Source of the DNA: Candidatus Woesearchaeota archaeon
Lineage (GTDB): Archaea > Nanobdellota > Nanobdellia > Woesearchaeales > B29-G15
DNA length: 37,215 bases
Reading direction: 5' to 3'
Assembly (NCBI GenBank): GCA_017610005.1
Contig: JAFCCU010000013.1
Location: forward strand, 1 to 37,215
Shown here: positions 6,124 to 15,543 of the stretch, in pieces
How the letters are laid out: the number at the start of each line of letters is the position of its first letter
Position numbering within the stretch: the first letter of the stretch is position 1
Position numbers and translations under genes: made by a program
Notes under the pieces: model-generated
Databases searched by the model: none
The model's input: only the letters and a program-made list of their open reading frames with translations
What the model was told of the DNA's origin: nothing

Positions 6124-8808
6124 TTAAGTCAAACCAGCTAGAATACTTCCTAACTTATCAAAGTTATCTCCAATTCCTGCCCAATCTCCTTCCCTCATAG
6201 ATTCTTCAATAAGATTATAATAAATCTGAGCTTCTTCAATTGTAACTATTTTATCTGGCACATCAACTATTTTTGTCTTTCCAAACATTGCTTCTAATGC
6301 TTCAGCTAAGGTTTCTTCCATCACCACTGAAACTCCATCAGAAACTAAAACCCTTTTTAATTCAGGAAGTTGGCCTGTTTCAGCCTGTATGTAAAGCGGT
6401 TCAATGTAAAGAATACTATCATTAATCGGGATAACAAGTAAATTTCCTCTTGTTACCCTTGAACCTTGCTGGCTCCAAAGAGTAAGTTGCTGTGAAATTT
6501 CTGAATCTTGATCAATTTTTGCTTCAATTTGTAAAGGCCCATAAATTAATTTATCTTTTTGGAACTTATAAAGTATCAAATCTCCATAATTACTGCCATC
6601 TGATCTTGCAGCCATCCAAGCAACCATATTATCTTTTCTTATTGGAGAAAATGAGGTCATTAAAACAAACTCTTCTTTATTTTCTCCAGGAAGTTTTATT
6701 ATTATATAATAAGGTTCTACCTTAACTTTTTGGCCTACACCATAAACTTCATTGGGAATTTGCCATGCATCTTCTTTATTGTAAAAGACTTTAACATCAT
6801 CCATATGGTAAGTACTGTAAATTTGAGCTTGTATTTTAAATAAGTCAATTGGATATTTAATATGCTCTTTTATGCTGTCAGGCATAGCTCCAAATTGCTT
6901 AAACTGTTTAGGGAATATTTTGGCATAAGTTAACATTATTGGATCTTTTGTATCCATAACATAATATGTTACTGTACCATCATATGCATCAACAACAATT
7001 TTTACAGAGTTTCTTATATAATTTATTTGTCCGTATTTCTCGGAATATGGGAAATTTCCTGAAACTGTATAAGCATCCACAATCCATAGTAATCTACCAT
7101 TATCAATTACTAAATAAGGATCTTCATCAAGCCCTAAAAATGGAGTAATTGTCGCAATTCTTTTAGCAATATCTCTGGTAAACATTATCTTGCTTTTGTC
7201 TGTTAAGTCTGAAGATAATAATATTTTAATATCTTTAAATCTAATCGCCATTAATAATTTTTTAAAAAAGGAATTAAGTTCAATTCCTCCCTTGCCATCA
7301 TAACTAACATATTCATTAGTGTCTCCCTTTGGATAGTCAAATTCTTTTGTTTTTGTGTTAACTAGGACAAATTCATTATCATTTTCTCCATAGTACACTT
7401 GAGGTTTTATAATCTTTAAATTTTCTTCATCAACAGTATAAACTGGAGGGATATCCTTAATAAAATAATTTGGTAGGCCTTGTTTTGTAACATGGTTGAC
7501 AGGACTCATTACTACACCATAACCATGAGTATAAACCATGTGCAGATTTACCCAAGTTTTTGCATTTGAGGTAATTTGACTTTGATCTAATTCTCTTGGA
7601 GCGAGCATTACTTGAGTATATTTTCCATCAATATTATATCTATCTATGTCAATTCCTGCAAGATCATAATATAGCCTAATTTCTTGAGTTTGTTTGTAAG
7701 TTGTTGTTAATGGTCTCCAATCTAAAATTCTAACATTATCAATTGTTTCTTTTGCATTATCCAACATACTAGAAGTTAATCCAATATTGACATTAAAATC
7801 TCTTTCTTCAACAGTTTCTAAACCATAAGCAAATCTTGTAAATTTAATATTATTTTCAATATATGGCTTTTCAAGGTTAATTTCATTTGGTGATACCTTT
7901 AAAGTTTGTACTAGCCCAGGAATTACTGTTGGGCCAATAACTCCAAAAATAAGATATGCGACCAGTGCGTAAACAATAAAATGTCTTTTTCTTAATTTAG
8001 GCTCTTTTGAAATAAAAAATACCCAAACTAGCAGTAATGCTGCCATAATGACAGCTAATACCATCATAATTTTAATCATAGGCAAATATGCTACAACATC
8101 CGAATAACCTGCACCTACAACAATTCCTTGCTTGGAATACATTATTGAAAATCTTGAAAGATAGTGTTTTGCAGCTAGCAATAAAAACAATACTGAAAGT
8201 AAAATCCCTGAATGGGTAATTGCTTTTCTTTTAGTAAGTAATTTCTTAAAATCAACTGGTTTTTGAGTGATAACTCCAGGCAACTGTTGCTTAGCAAACA
8301 TTTGTTTAGCGTCTAAGTAAGAACTTAGATAATCAAGGATAACAAGCACAGTTGTTAAAAATATAACGCTCATTAAAAATCCTAAAACAAATTCATAAAA
8401 AGGCAATGAAAAAATGTAAAAAGAAACGTCTTTTGCAAAAATTGGATCAACCATTCCAAACGATGTTTGATTAATAAATTGTAAAAATTTTAACCATTGC
8501 GCAGAAACACTCTTGCTGACGTAAAGAGATAAAAAGAATATGATTAGTAATTTGAATTTGAAGGGAAATTTCTTTTTTTTTATTACAATGGATGATATCC
8601 AGATATTAACAAGGGCAAAAATGAAAAAAATAGCTGCAGCAATTCCAAATAATTTAATCTTAGAAAGAAGAGTTATTAAGAAGATTTGATCAAAGCCTAA
8701 TGAACTAAACCATAAATAATCAGTAAACAGTTTCGTTAAACCAGCTAAAGAAATTAGCAGTATAACTATAATAAAAATGATTATCCTCATAATCCAATTC
8801 TTGTTCAT
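6124..8808 (-). CDS. UPF0182 family large membrane protein
   Basis: 894 residues, the usual size of UPF0182 (COG1615), a family of unknown function in actinobacteria, cyanobacteria, clostridia and some archaea. The N-terminal third has about seven membrane spans (roughly 5-30, 45-72, 85-105, 138-160, 195-212, 245-268, 278-298). It is followed by a long extracytoplasmic region with family-like segments (DWRPLTTTY, RYNIDGKY, VYTHGYGVVMSPVN, GLPNYFIKDIPP, IYYGE-type, YPIDLFKIQAQIYSTYHM). An acidic C-terminal domain (IEEAQIYYNLIEESMREGDW) also matches family layout. No partner is evident; the small membrane protein upstream (8855-9184) is in the same direction. Confidence 0.9.
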   Translation of the reverse strand: MNKNWIMRIIIFIIVILLISLAGLTKLFTDYLWFSSLGFDQIFLITLLSKIKLFGIAAAIFFIFALVNIWISSIVIKKKKFPFKFKLLIIFFLSLYVSKSVSAQWLKFLQFINQTSFGMVDPIFAKDVSFYIFSLPFYEFVLGFLMSVIFLTTVLVILDYLSSYLDAKQMFAKQQLPGVITQKPVDFKKLLTKRKAITHSGILLSVLFLLLAAKHYLSRFSIMYSKQGIVVGAGYSDVVAYLPMIKIMMVLAVIMAALLLVWVFFISKEPKLRKRHFIVYALVAYLIFGVIGPTVIPGLVQTLKVSPNEINLEKPYIENNIKFTRFAYGLETVEERDFNVNIGLTSSMLDNAKETIDNVRILDWRPLTTTYKQTQEIRLYYDLAGIDIDRYNIDGKYTQVMLAPRELDQSQITSNAKTWVNLHMVYTHGYGVVMSPVNHVTKQGLPNYFIKDIPPVYTVDEENLKIIKPQVYYGENDNEFVLVNTKTKEFDYPKGDTNEYVSYDGKGGIELNSFFKKLLMAIRFKDIKILLSSDLTDKSKIMFTRDIAKRIATITPFLGLDEDPYLVIDNGRLLWIVDAYTVSGNFPYSEKYGQINYIRNSVKIVVDAYDGTVTYYVMDTKDPIMLTYAKIFPKQFKQFGAMPDSIKEHIKYPIDLFKIQAQIYSTYHMDDVKVFYNKEDAWQIPNEVYGVGQKVKVEPYYIIIKLPGENKEEFVLMTSFSPIRKDNMVAWMAARSDGSNYGDLILYKFQKDKLIYGPLQIEAKIDQDSEISQQLTLWSQQGSRVTRGNLLVIPINDSILYIEPLYIQAETGQLPELKRVLVSDGVSVVMEETLAEALEAMFGKTKIVDVPDKIVTIEEAQIYYNLIEESMREGDWAGIGDNFDKLGSILAGLT

Positions 8809-8854
8809 CCAAGACTTGGGTATCTTGCTATGCTTTTAAAAGTTGTTATATTCA

Positions 8855-9184
8855 TTATTTTTTAAAACCGTTATAAACTCTTACCATAAACACTGAGGCA
8901 ATCCCCCACAAAACAATCAACCAAATTGGTATGTTAAACAAATTTGGATTTGTATATTCCCATGCCCCAAATATCACTGCGAAGATTTCAGCAATGGCAC
9001 CAAAAAAAGCACAAAAAATAAATGTTAATAATTCTTGCTTGGATTTATTCATTAATAACATGAGGGTTGCTAGAACAATCAGTGTAATCACTAAAATTAA
9101 ATTATATTTCCACAATAATGCAACACTTGTTAATGAAGCAACTGCGATTAGCCCAGTTAAGAATTGGTGAATACGCTTTATCAT
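8855..9184 (-). CDS. Small integral membrane protein, four spans
   Basis: 109 residues with about four membrane helices (8-25, 29-46, 52-75, 82-102). The third and fourth contain AEIFAVIFGAWEY and NIPIWLIVLWG, a pattern (E...G.W.Y...P...iP.W....W) seen in several small membrane families, including DUF2878-like and carotenoid-enzyme-like proteins. I cannot assign one firmly. It lies 46 bases upstream of the UPF0182 gene on the same strand and may be cotranscribed with it. Confidence 0.7.
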   Translation of the reverse strand: MIKRIHQFLTGLIAVASLTSVALLWKYNLILVITLIVLATLMLLMNKSKQELLTFIFCAFFGAIAEIFAVIFGAWEYTNPNLFNIPIWLIVLWGIASVFMVRVYNGFKK

Positions 9185-9217
9185 TTAAATTTAAAAGGAA
9201 GGTTTGCATATATAAAT

Positions 9218-9373
9218 TTATTTAAAACGATTCTTTTGCCAAATTGCCAAAAAAATTGTTAATACAATAAAAAATACTGCTGTTCCTGCGTAAGCTAAAA
9301 AGTTGGTTTCTGGTTCTGGGAAGAAGAATAATACGGTAAGTCCAAGGATGATTGGTAGGAGGTAGTATTTCAT
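9218..9373 (-). CDS. Small two-span membrane protein, 51 aa
   Basis: Short ORF starting MKYYLLPIILG and ending WQKNRFK, with two hydrophobic helices (about 2-18 and 26-45) separated by the polar turn PEPETN. A TATA-like TTATAAAG lies about 27-35 bases before the ATG at 9373, consistent with a nearly leaderless transcript. It fills an otherwise empty gap between two same-strand genes. The positively charged C-terminus suggests it faces the cytoplasm. The function is unknown. Confidence 0.6.
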   Translation of the reverse strand: MKYYLLPIILGLTVLFFFPEPETNFLAYAGTAVFFIVLTIFLAIWQKNRFK

Positions 9374-9434
9374 TGGTACAATAAGTCTAAATTGAAGCTT
9401 TATAATTATTTTTTAATATTTCATAGTTTAAAAA

Positions 9435-9758
9435 TTATCTTGCCATAATGCAACTTTCTACACACACGGCTATGCAATTCATCTCTCCTCTAGAGAATAT
9501 TTCAGAGAACTTTGCATAAGGTTTACTTCGAGAACATGCACTTCCACAAGGAGAATAACATCCGCCTTTATTTATACATTCTTTAGCAAAAGAACCAGTC
9601 AAATCAAATTCATATTCTTCCATCTTTTCAATACAATTAGTATAAACTTGTTTGTACTCTTCTTTAGCCAATTTATTAACTTTAGCATAAGCAATTGATA
9701 AAGCAATTAAAATAATTAATACCATTAATAATATTCCGAAAAATATTTTATTTTTCAT
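9435..9758 (-). CDS. Membrane-anchored Cys-rich protein, 107 aa
   Basis: One N-terminal hydrophobic helix (residues 5-26) serves as signal or anchor, followed by an external domain with eight cysteines, including CYSPCGSAC and CIAVCVESC. The spacing suggests disulfides; a metal site is possible. It overlaps the upstream lipoprotein gene by four bases (ATGA-type junction), so the two are translationally coupled and probably function together at the cell surface. No family recognised. Confidence 0.7.
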   Translation of the reverse strand: MKNKIFFGILLMVLIILIALSIAYAKVNKLAKEEYKQVYTNCIEKMEEYEFDLTGSFAKECINKGGCYSPCGSACSRSKPYAKFSEIFSRGEMNCIAVCVESCIMAR

Positions 9759-10324
9759 TTGAATTCACTTATCTTGTGCCCTAGTTTAATCATCTTATCA
9801 ACATCAGAAACTAAAAGATACAAGGTGTATCCTTGTGGGCAACTGCAAGCTTCACAGACAATATCATGAGTCCACTCAGACTCGACTTTTAATATTGAGA
9901 CGCCTTGTTTTAGATAATATTCTTTTATTATATCTTCCTCTCCTTGTTCTAATTCTAAAGTGTGGACATCTCTTGGGTAGTCATCATTATCCTTTAACCA
10001 ATCTATCTCCCAGGGGTTACCTAAACATTGTATTGGGTCAATCTCTACCCAACTGTTTGGTAAACATTGGTGGGCTAATAAATCTTTACAAGTCGGGCAA
10101 CTGCAGGATCCCCCTCTGCTAAATGAAAAACAATACTCAGATTGTTCACAAACTTCTTGGCTTAATCCGTTGCATCCAGCAGAGTCTTCAATGCAAGTAC
10201 AATCCTTTTGTGAGTAAATCTGGTCATCTTCACAAATATTCCCTGAGTTCCAGGCAACATTTGAATTACAACTACTAACTATTAATAAAGATAAAATGAG
10301 AAATAAAGAACTAATCCTTTTCAT
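9755..10324 (-). CDS. Cys-rich putative lipoprotein, 189 aa
   Basis: The signal sequence ends in a lipobox-like LIVSSC with Cys19 as the candidate lipidated residue. The mature protein has about 15 more cysteines (CEDDQ, CTCIEDSAGC, CSCPTC, CEACSCPQG), mostly paired, pointing to a disulfide-rich domain outside the cell. No recognised family. It is first in a two-gene operon with the anchored Cys-rich protein (4-base overlap). Its style matches the proteins at 1-459 and 554-988, suggesting a lineage-specific set of Cys-rich surface proteins. Confidence 0.7.
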   Translation of the reverse strand: MKRISSLFLILSLLIVSSCNSNVAWNSGNICEDDQIYSQKDCTCIEDSAGCNGLSQEVCEQSEYCFSFSRGGSCSCPTCKDLLAHQCLPNSWVEIDPIQCLGNPWEIDWLKDNDDYPRDVHTLELEQGEEDIIKEYYLKQGVSILKVESEWTHDIVCEACSCPQGYTLYLLVSDVDKMIKLGHKISEFK

Positions 10325-10388
10325 ATCTTCTTTTGGTTATTGTTCTATTTATAATTTTTGCTAGATTTAAAGTGGTCGGAACTTTGAG

Positions 10389-10478
10389 ATGTTCTTGAAA
10401 GAAAAAATTGCCCATTTAGAATATATTAAAAAGAGGAAGAAGATGGGCCATAAGCACCCAAGGCACCACACATTATAA
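10389..10478 (+). CDS. Possible 29-aa His/Lys-rich peptide
   Basis: Very short ORF: MFLKEKIAHLEYIKKRKK then MGHKHPRHHTL. It is strongly basic with five histidines, four in the last nine residues. CTATTTATAATT about 40-50 bases upstream could be a TATA box. It lies in the gap between the lipoprotein and the end of the cation ATPase, on the opposite strand. The His-rich tail next to a metal-cation pump is suggestive but may be chance at this length. Confidence 0.25.
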   Translation: MFLKEKIAHLEYIKKRKKMGHKHPRHHTL

Positions 10479-10484
10479 GTAACA

Positions 10485-13199
10485 TCACCCTTCCCTTGTA
10501 GGGTAAAGATTTGTTTTCTGTCTTTCCACTATTTCAGCTTGTACAAGGGTCTTTTGGAATTCTATGAAGATTAGTGCACTTGAAGATACACAGAGTATTG
10601 GGAGCCAGTCTCTAAAGCTTAATGCTGCTGTTCCAAATACGATTTGTAATGTTGGCAAGTAAATAACGAGTAGAGTTAATATTGCCGCCAGTGCAATTCC
10701 TCCCAGTACAAAGACATTTGAAAAAAAGTTTTTTGAAAAAATAGATTCATCCCAACTCTTTGCATTTAGCGCGTGGAATAATTCAAAAAATATTATTGTT
10801 GCAAATACAATTGTTTGGGCTTTGGGAATTGTTGCCCCATTCATAACCAGCACCCACATATATAATGCTATTGATCCTAAGACAACTAAGGGGACCATCT
10901 GTCCTATTTTAAAGAGTAGGTAGTCACTCATTATGCCTTCTTTAGTATCTCTTGGTCGTTGCTTCATGATCTTCTCTGAAGGCTTTTCAAAACTTAACCC
11001 TATGGCTGGCAATTCACTTGTAACTAGGTTAATAAATAAGATCATTAGTGCAGTTAATGGTAAGTTCGCACCAACTAAGACTGCAATTAAGATAATTAAA
11101 ACCTCAGCAACATTTCCCACTAATAGATAATAGATAAACTTCCTAATGTTTTCATATATTGTTCTTCCTTCTTCAACAGCATTAACAATTGTGGTAAAGT
11201 TATCATCTTTTAAAATTAATTCTGCAGCTTCTTTTGCAACATCTGTCCCACATCTCCCCATGGCTATGCCAATATCTGCTTTTTTTAATGCAGGAGCATC
11301 ATTAACCCCATCCCCTGTCATTGCAACAATATGCCCAATATTTTGAAGAGTCTCTACAATCCTTAATTTGTGGGTAGGTGTTACTCTAGCATAAATAGTT
11401 ACATTATTGGCAATTTTTCTAAATGCTTCATCATCTAATTTATCTAATTCTTTCCCAGTAACAACTGTGTCTCTTTCAGAGTAGATTCCAAGTTCACTGG
11501 CAATTGCTTTAGCAGTAATCTCATTATCTCCAGTAATCATTACAACCTTTATCCCTGCCTCTTTACATCTTCTTATTGAATCCCCTACATTTGGTTCAGG
11601 AGGATCTCTCATAGAAACTAATCCTACAAATACTAATCCTGATTCTACGCTTTTTAGTTCAAGTGGGCCATTATACTCTTTAAATGCTAAGCCAAGTACC
11701 CTTAATCCTTTTGAAGCGTATTCCTCATTTTTTTTTATAAATTTATCAGAGATATCTTTTGTTAGCTTTTTTATCTGCCCATCATATAAATAATATTTTG
11801 CATTGTTAAGAATGACTTCTGGAGCACCCTTTGAATAAACATAATGTTTTCCTTCATTTACATGTACAGAACTCATACATTTTCTTATGGGATCAAAAGG
11901 GTATTCTAATTCTTTGGGCGATATTTTTTCAAATTCTAACTTAACTGAGCCTGCTTTCATGGCCATTGTTATTAAGGCGCCTTCTGTAGCTTCTCCATCA
12001 ACAATCCACTTACTCTCTTCTTGCTGGATATCTGCGTTATTGCATAAAACCCCAATCTCAAAAACTTTGGATAAAGTTTTGTGGTTTTTAGCATCAATCT
12101 TAATGTTCTCCTTAAAAAAAGCACCTTTTGGTTCGTAGCCATTTCCTGTTACATTTATTTCAATATCAGAAGTAAATATGTTTTCAACCACCATCTTATT
12201 TTGAGTTAATGTTCCTGTTTTATCAGTACAAACCACTGTGCAAGTTCCTAATGTTTCAACAGCAGGAAGCCTTTTTATGATGGCATTTTTCTTAGCCATA
12301 TTCTTAACCCCTTTAGCAAGCGTTACAGCAACAACCGTTGGTAAACTTTCAGGGATTCCAGAAATAATAACTGCCATTGAGAATATTAACATTGAAGTCC
12401 AATGAGTACCATGAAGAATTCCTGTTAAAAAAACAATTAGTGCAATCAATATAACAACTCCAGAAATTTGTTTTGTCATTTTGTCTAATCTTTTTTGAAG
12501 TGGAGTTACTTCTTCTTTTATCCCTTTAATCATCTTAGAGATTTTTCCAATCTCTGTTTCTTCACCAATACTAACTACTAGTGCAAGACCATTACCACTG
12601 ATAATGGATGTTCCTGCAAAAATCATATTTGCTTGAAGAGCCAAGGGCAAATCTTCTTTTATTTCACCAGTTAACTTAGAAACTGCCACAGATTCTCCAG
12701 TTAATGCTGCCTCTTCTATCTTTAAGCTATTGGCGCTAATAATACGGCAATCTGCTCCAATTATATCTCCTCTATCTAGCACAAGGATATCTCCCACAGT
12801 TAGTTCTTTTGATAAGATTGATATTTTTTTATTATCTCTAAGAACTTTACATTTTTTAGGAGTAAGATTGATTAGTGCAGCCATATCCTTTGATGCCTTA
12901 AATTCTTCAAAAAAATTAATAAGAATAACAAATGCAATTATTATAACAATAACAATTAACTCTATTGTGTGACCAATAAAAAGAGAGATTACAGCCGCGA
13001 CAATTAAAATACCTACTACAAATGATTTAAATTGTCTTAAGAGAATTTTTAGTGGTGTATCTTTTTTTGTTTCTTCTAGCTCATTAAATCCATGTTCCTT
13101 ATTTCTTTTTTCAGCTTCTTCAAAACTTAACCCTTCACTATTTGAATTTAAGTCTTTAAATAGGTCATCAATAGGCTTCTGGTAAACTTTTTCTGTCAT
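10485..13199 (-). CDS. P2-type cation-transporting ATPase
   Basis: 904 residues. N-terminal cation-ATPase domain, actuator motif LTGES (166-170), phosphorylation motif DKTGTLT with Asp326, ATP-binding SKGAPE region, hinge GDGVNDAP near 630, and about ten membrane helices, as in the SERCA/PMR1 family that pumps Ca2+ (or Na+, Mn2+) out. The M4 ion motif is PESLP (283-287) rather than PEGLP. The M6 segment is NLVTSELPA (about 722-730), where SERCA-type pumps have NLVTDGLPA. The second variant alters a usual coordinating Asp, so the ion cannot be fixed. The start at 13199 gives the family N-terminus. A Na+/Ca2+ exchanger lies 4 kb away. Confidence 0.92.
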   Translation of the reverse strand: MTEKVYQKPIDDLFKDLNSNSEGLSFEEAEKRNKEHGFNELEETKKDTPLKILLRQFKSFVVGILIVAAVISLFIGHTIELIVIVIIIAFVILINFFEEFKASKDMAALINLTPKKCKVLRDNKKISILSKELTVGDILVLDRGDIIGADCRIISANSLKIEEAALTGESVAVSKLTGEIKEDLPLALQANMIFAGTSIISGNGLALVVSIGEETEIGKISKMIKGIKEEVTPLQKRLDKMTKQISGVVILIALIVFLTGILHGTHWTSMLIFSMAVIISGIPESLPTVVAVTLAKGVKNMAKKNAIIKRLPAVETLGTCTVVCTDKTGTLTQNKMVVENIFTSDIEINVTGNGYEPKGAFFKENIKIDAKNHKTLSKVFEIGVLCNNADIQQEESKWIVDGEATEGALITMAMKAGSVKLEFEKISPKELEYPFDPIRKCMSSVHVNEGKHYVYSKGAPEVILNNAKYYLYDGQIKKLTKDISDKFIKKNEEYASKGLRVLGLAFKEYNGPLELKSVESGLVFVGLVSMRDPPEPNVGDSIRRCKEAGIKVVMITGDNEITAKAIASELGIYSERDTVVTGKELDKLDDEAFRKIANNVTIYARVTPTHKLRIVETLQNIGHIVAMTGDGVNDAPALKKADIGIAMGRCGTDVAKEAAELILKDDNFTTIVNAVEEGRTIYENIRKFIYYLLVGNVAEVLIILIAVLVGANLPLTALMILFINLVTSELPAIGLSFEKPSEKIMKQRPRDTKEGIMSDYLLFKIGQMVPLVVLGSIALYMWVLVMNGATIPKAQTIVFATIIFFELFHALNAKSWDESIFSKNFFSNVFVLGGIALAAILTLLVIYLPTLQIVFGTAALSFRDWLPILCVSSSALIFIEFQKTLVQAEIVERQKTNLYPTREG

Positions 13200-13427
13200 T
13201 TAGATATTTTTTATTTCACTAGTTGATAAAGGTTGTGTTGGGGAAATTGAAATACTTGTGGAATTTGCAGGATACTATTTGTATTATATGTATTAATATT
13301 ATATTTATATAAGATAAACTACCAGGAATTTCTTATGAGATTATAACTAACTAAGGATCAGTTAATAGCTAAACCCAAGAGAAAGATTTATAACTTTTAT
13401 ATAGCTATTTTTAGCTTAAGGATACAA
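13200..13427. other. Divergent promoter region, 228 bp
   Basis: AT-rich gap between the cation ATPase (minus) and the glycosyltransferase fusion (plus). TTTATAACTTTTATATAG at about 13387-13404 supplies a TATA box 25-40 bases before the GTG start of the plus gene. Further AT-rich runs near 13290-13315 could serve either direction. No ORF or repeat seen. Confidence 0.5.
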
Positions 13428-15536
13428 GTGGCAATAATTTTTTATGCAGTTGGGGGAGAAGGCATGGGTCATGCTACACGTAGTGAGGCAGTTATTCACC
13501 ATTTGTTAACTAAAGGCCATAAGATCGTAATACTCTCATATGGCCGGCCACTTGACTATCTTAAGGATATTTTTAAATCAAATGATGGTGTATTGGAGAT
13601 AGTAAAAATTGTTGGAATAAATTTTGTTTTGCAGAAAAATAGATTTAGGCTTGGAAAAACCATTCTTAAAGAATCAACAAAAATACCTCCGCTTCTTATT
13701 AAGAATATTTATATTTTCTTAAATAGAATTTCAAAATATAATCCTTCTTTAATTATAACTGATTTTGAACTTATCTCAAATCATGTTGCAAAATTATTAA
13801 AGATTCCTTTAATTTGTATTGATAATGTCAATTTTATGGTAAAATGTCAAATAGATAAAAAATTTAAAAAATCAATTTCCACAAGATTTGTCAAGTACAT
13901 CCTTAATTTTAATGGTGATTATAATTTTATTTTATCTGTATTTAATGTGCCGTTAAGAGAAAAATACAAAAATAATACCTGTCTTGTTGGTCCAATAATC
14001 AGAGGATGTTTAAGTAATTCCTCTAATCAAAAGAATTTTGTTCTTGTTTATCAATCATCTAAATCTAATACTAAATTGATTGAAGTTTTAAAGAAATCTA
14101 ATGAACAATATGTGATTTATGGATTAAATAAGGAACAAACAGAAAAGAATTTGATTTTCAAAAAACAAAGCAATACTCAATTTGCAAAAGATTTAGTTTC
14201 TTGCAAGGCAATTATTACAAATGGGGGATTTACATTAATTAGTGAAGCTGTAGCATTAAATAAACCCATTTATTCTATACCTATAAGGTTTTTAACTGAA
14301 CAGGAAATAAATGGATATTATTTAGATAAATTAAAATTTGGAATATGCTCAAAAGAGATAAATAAGTCTGATTTAAATTGCTTTCTAAGAAATTTAGAAA
14401 AATATAAACTGAATTTATCAAAAATTAAATGTAATAAAAATGAATTATTTAATTTATTAGACAAGCAAGTGGATTTTCTTACAAATTCTTACAAGGGCCC
14501 TTCAAGATTTAAAATGATAATTAAAATCCAGGCAATTTATCATCTTTTAGTTCAAAGGGTAACTTATACTACTGGTATCATGAAAAAAACAAGAGGGTTA
14601 ATTTTTTCTCCCTCTTATCTTGCTACAAAAGCATATCTTGTTACAAGATTAAATTATCTCAGGCATAAAAAATCTAAGGATACTGATGAACTTATTGATG
14701 TAGGAGTAACTGAAAAAACATTAGTTTTAAATGAGAAAGAAAAGATATCTTATATCAGCTATAAATCCTCTTTTAAGTCTAACACTTGTTCTAACTTATT
14801 ATTTCTTCATGGTCTTGGTGGAGATAAATATGTTTTTATAAATTTGATGAATAAATTGCTAGAGTTCTCAAAAGAAAAAATAAATTTTAAAATTGTGATG
14901 GTTGATTTAGCAGGACATGGAAAATCAACTAATTTTAAATCAATAGAGAAATACAAATTTTTTTATCAAAGTAAATTTATTAAAAAAATTGTAGATAAGG
15001 AATTTGGAAAAAATTCAAAAATGGATGTAATTGGCCATTGTTTTGGATCTTTTGTTGCAATTAAATTGTCAACTTTGTTAAGGGAGAGAATTAAGCATTT
15101 ATTCTTAGTATCCTCTGACCCATTTTTTCCAAACTCAAAAAAGCTTAATCTTAAAACATTAAGATTATTATTTAAAAAAATTAGAATCCCCAGTACCCTT
15201 GCAGAACAAAATACAGGGGTAAAAAAATTTTTAGATTATAATATAATAAGATTACTTCTAGACATAAAAAATACCTCTTTTCGAGGGTACTTCTCATCAT
15301 TGTATGTACTAATTCTTAATACAAGTTCTGAAGACTTTTTAGAATTATTACATAAAAAAACTAAAGTAATAATGGTTCATGGTAAAAAGGATAGAGTATT
15401 TCCCTATAAAGGAATTAAAAAGAATGCAAAAGAAAAAAATGTAAAGTTATTCACATTAGCAAAATCTAATCACTTGCCTGTATTTAATGCTTATGATAAA
15501 TTGGCAAAAATTATACTAAAGGAATTAAAAAAATAA
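13428..15536 (+). CDS. Glycosyltransferase (MJ1255-like) fused to alpha/beta hydrolase
   Basis: 702 residues in two domains. Residues 1-350 form a GT-B glycosyltransferase of the MJ1255/GT28-like type: GGEGMGHATRS (9-19) is the family N-terminal loop and ITNGGFTLISEA (about 263-274) is the nucleotide-sugar side. After a basic linker (about 360-440) comes an alpha/beta hydrolase: FLHGLGG (near 459), VDLAGHGKS (near 490), elbow GHCFGS (near 535), HGKKDRVFP (near 650) and SNHLPVF (near 682). The nucleophile position carries Cys instead of Ser. No signal peptide. The start is GTG at 13428, placing the GGEG motif at the normal distance. The combination suggests glycosylation plus acyl or ester chemistry on one lipid or surface glycan; that is inference. 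Confidence 0.8.
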   Translation: MAIIFYAVGGEGMGHATRSEAVIHHLLTKGHKIVILSYGRPLDYLKDIFKSNDGVLEIVKIVGINFVLQKNRFRLGKTILKESTKIPPLLIKNIYIFLNRISKYNPSLIITDFELISNHVAKLLKIPLICIDNVNFMVKCQIDKKFKKSISTRFVKYILNFNGDYNFILSVFNVPLREKYKNNTCLVGPIIRGCLSNSSNQKNFVLVYQSSKSNTKLIEVLKKSNEQYVIYGLNKEQTEKNLIFKKQSNTQFAKDLVSCKAIITNGGFTLISEAVALNKPIYSIPIRFLTEQEINGYYLDKLKFGICSKEINKSDLNCFLRNLEKYKLNLSKIKCNKNELFNLLDKQVDFLTNSYKGPSRFKMIIKIQAIYHLLVQRVTYTTGIMKKTRGLIFSPSYLATKAYLVTRLNYLRHKKSKDTDELIDVGVTEKTLVLNEKEKISYISYKSSFKSNTCSNLLFLHGLGGDKYVFINLMNKLLEFSKEKINFKIVMVDLAGHGKSTNFKSIEKYKFFYQSKFIKKIVDKEFGKNSKMDVIGHCFGSFVAIKLSTLLRERIKHLFLVSSDPFFPNSKKLNLKTLRLLFKKIRIPSTLAEQNTGVKKFLDYNIIRLLLDIKNTSFRGYFSSLYVLILNTSSEDFLELLHKKTKVIMVHGKKDRVFPYKGIKKNAKEKNVKLFTLAKSNHLPVFNAYDKLAKIILKELKK

Positions 15537-15543
15537 GAATTAT

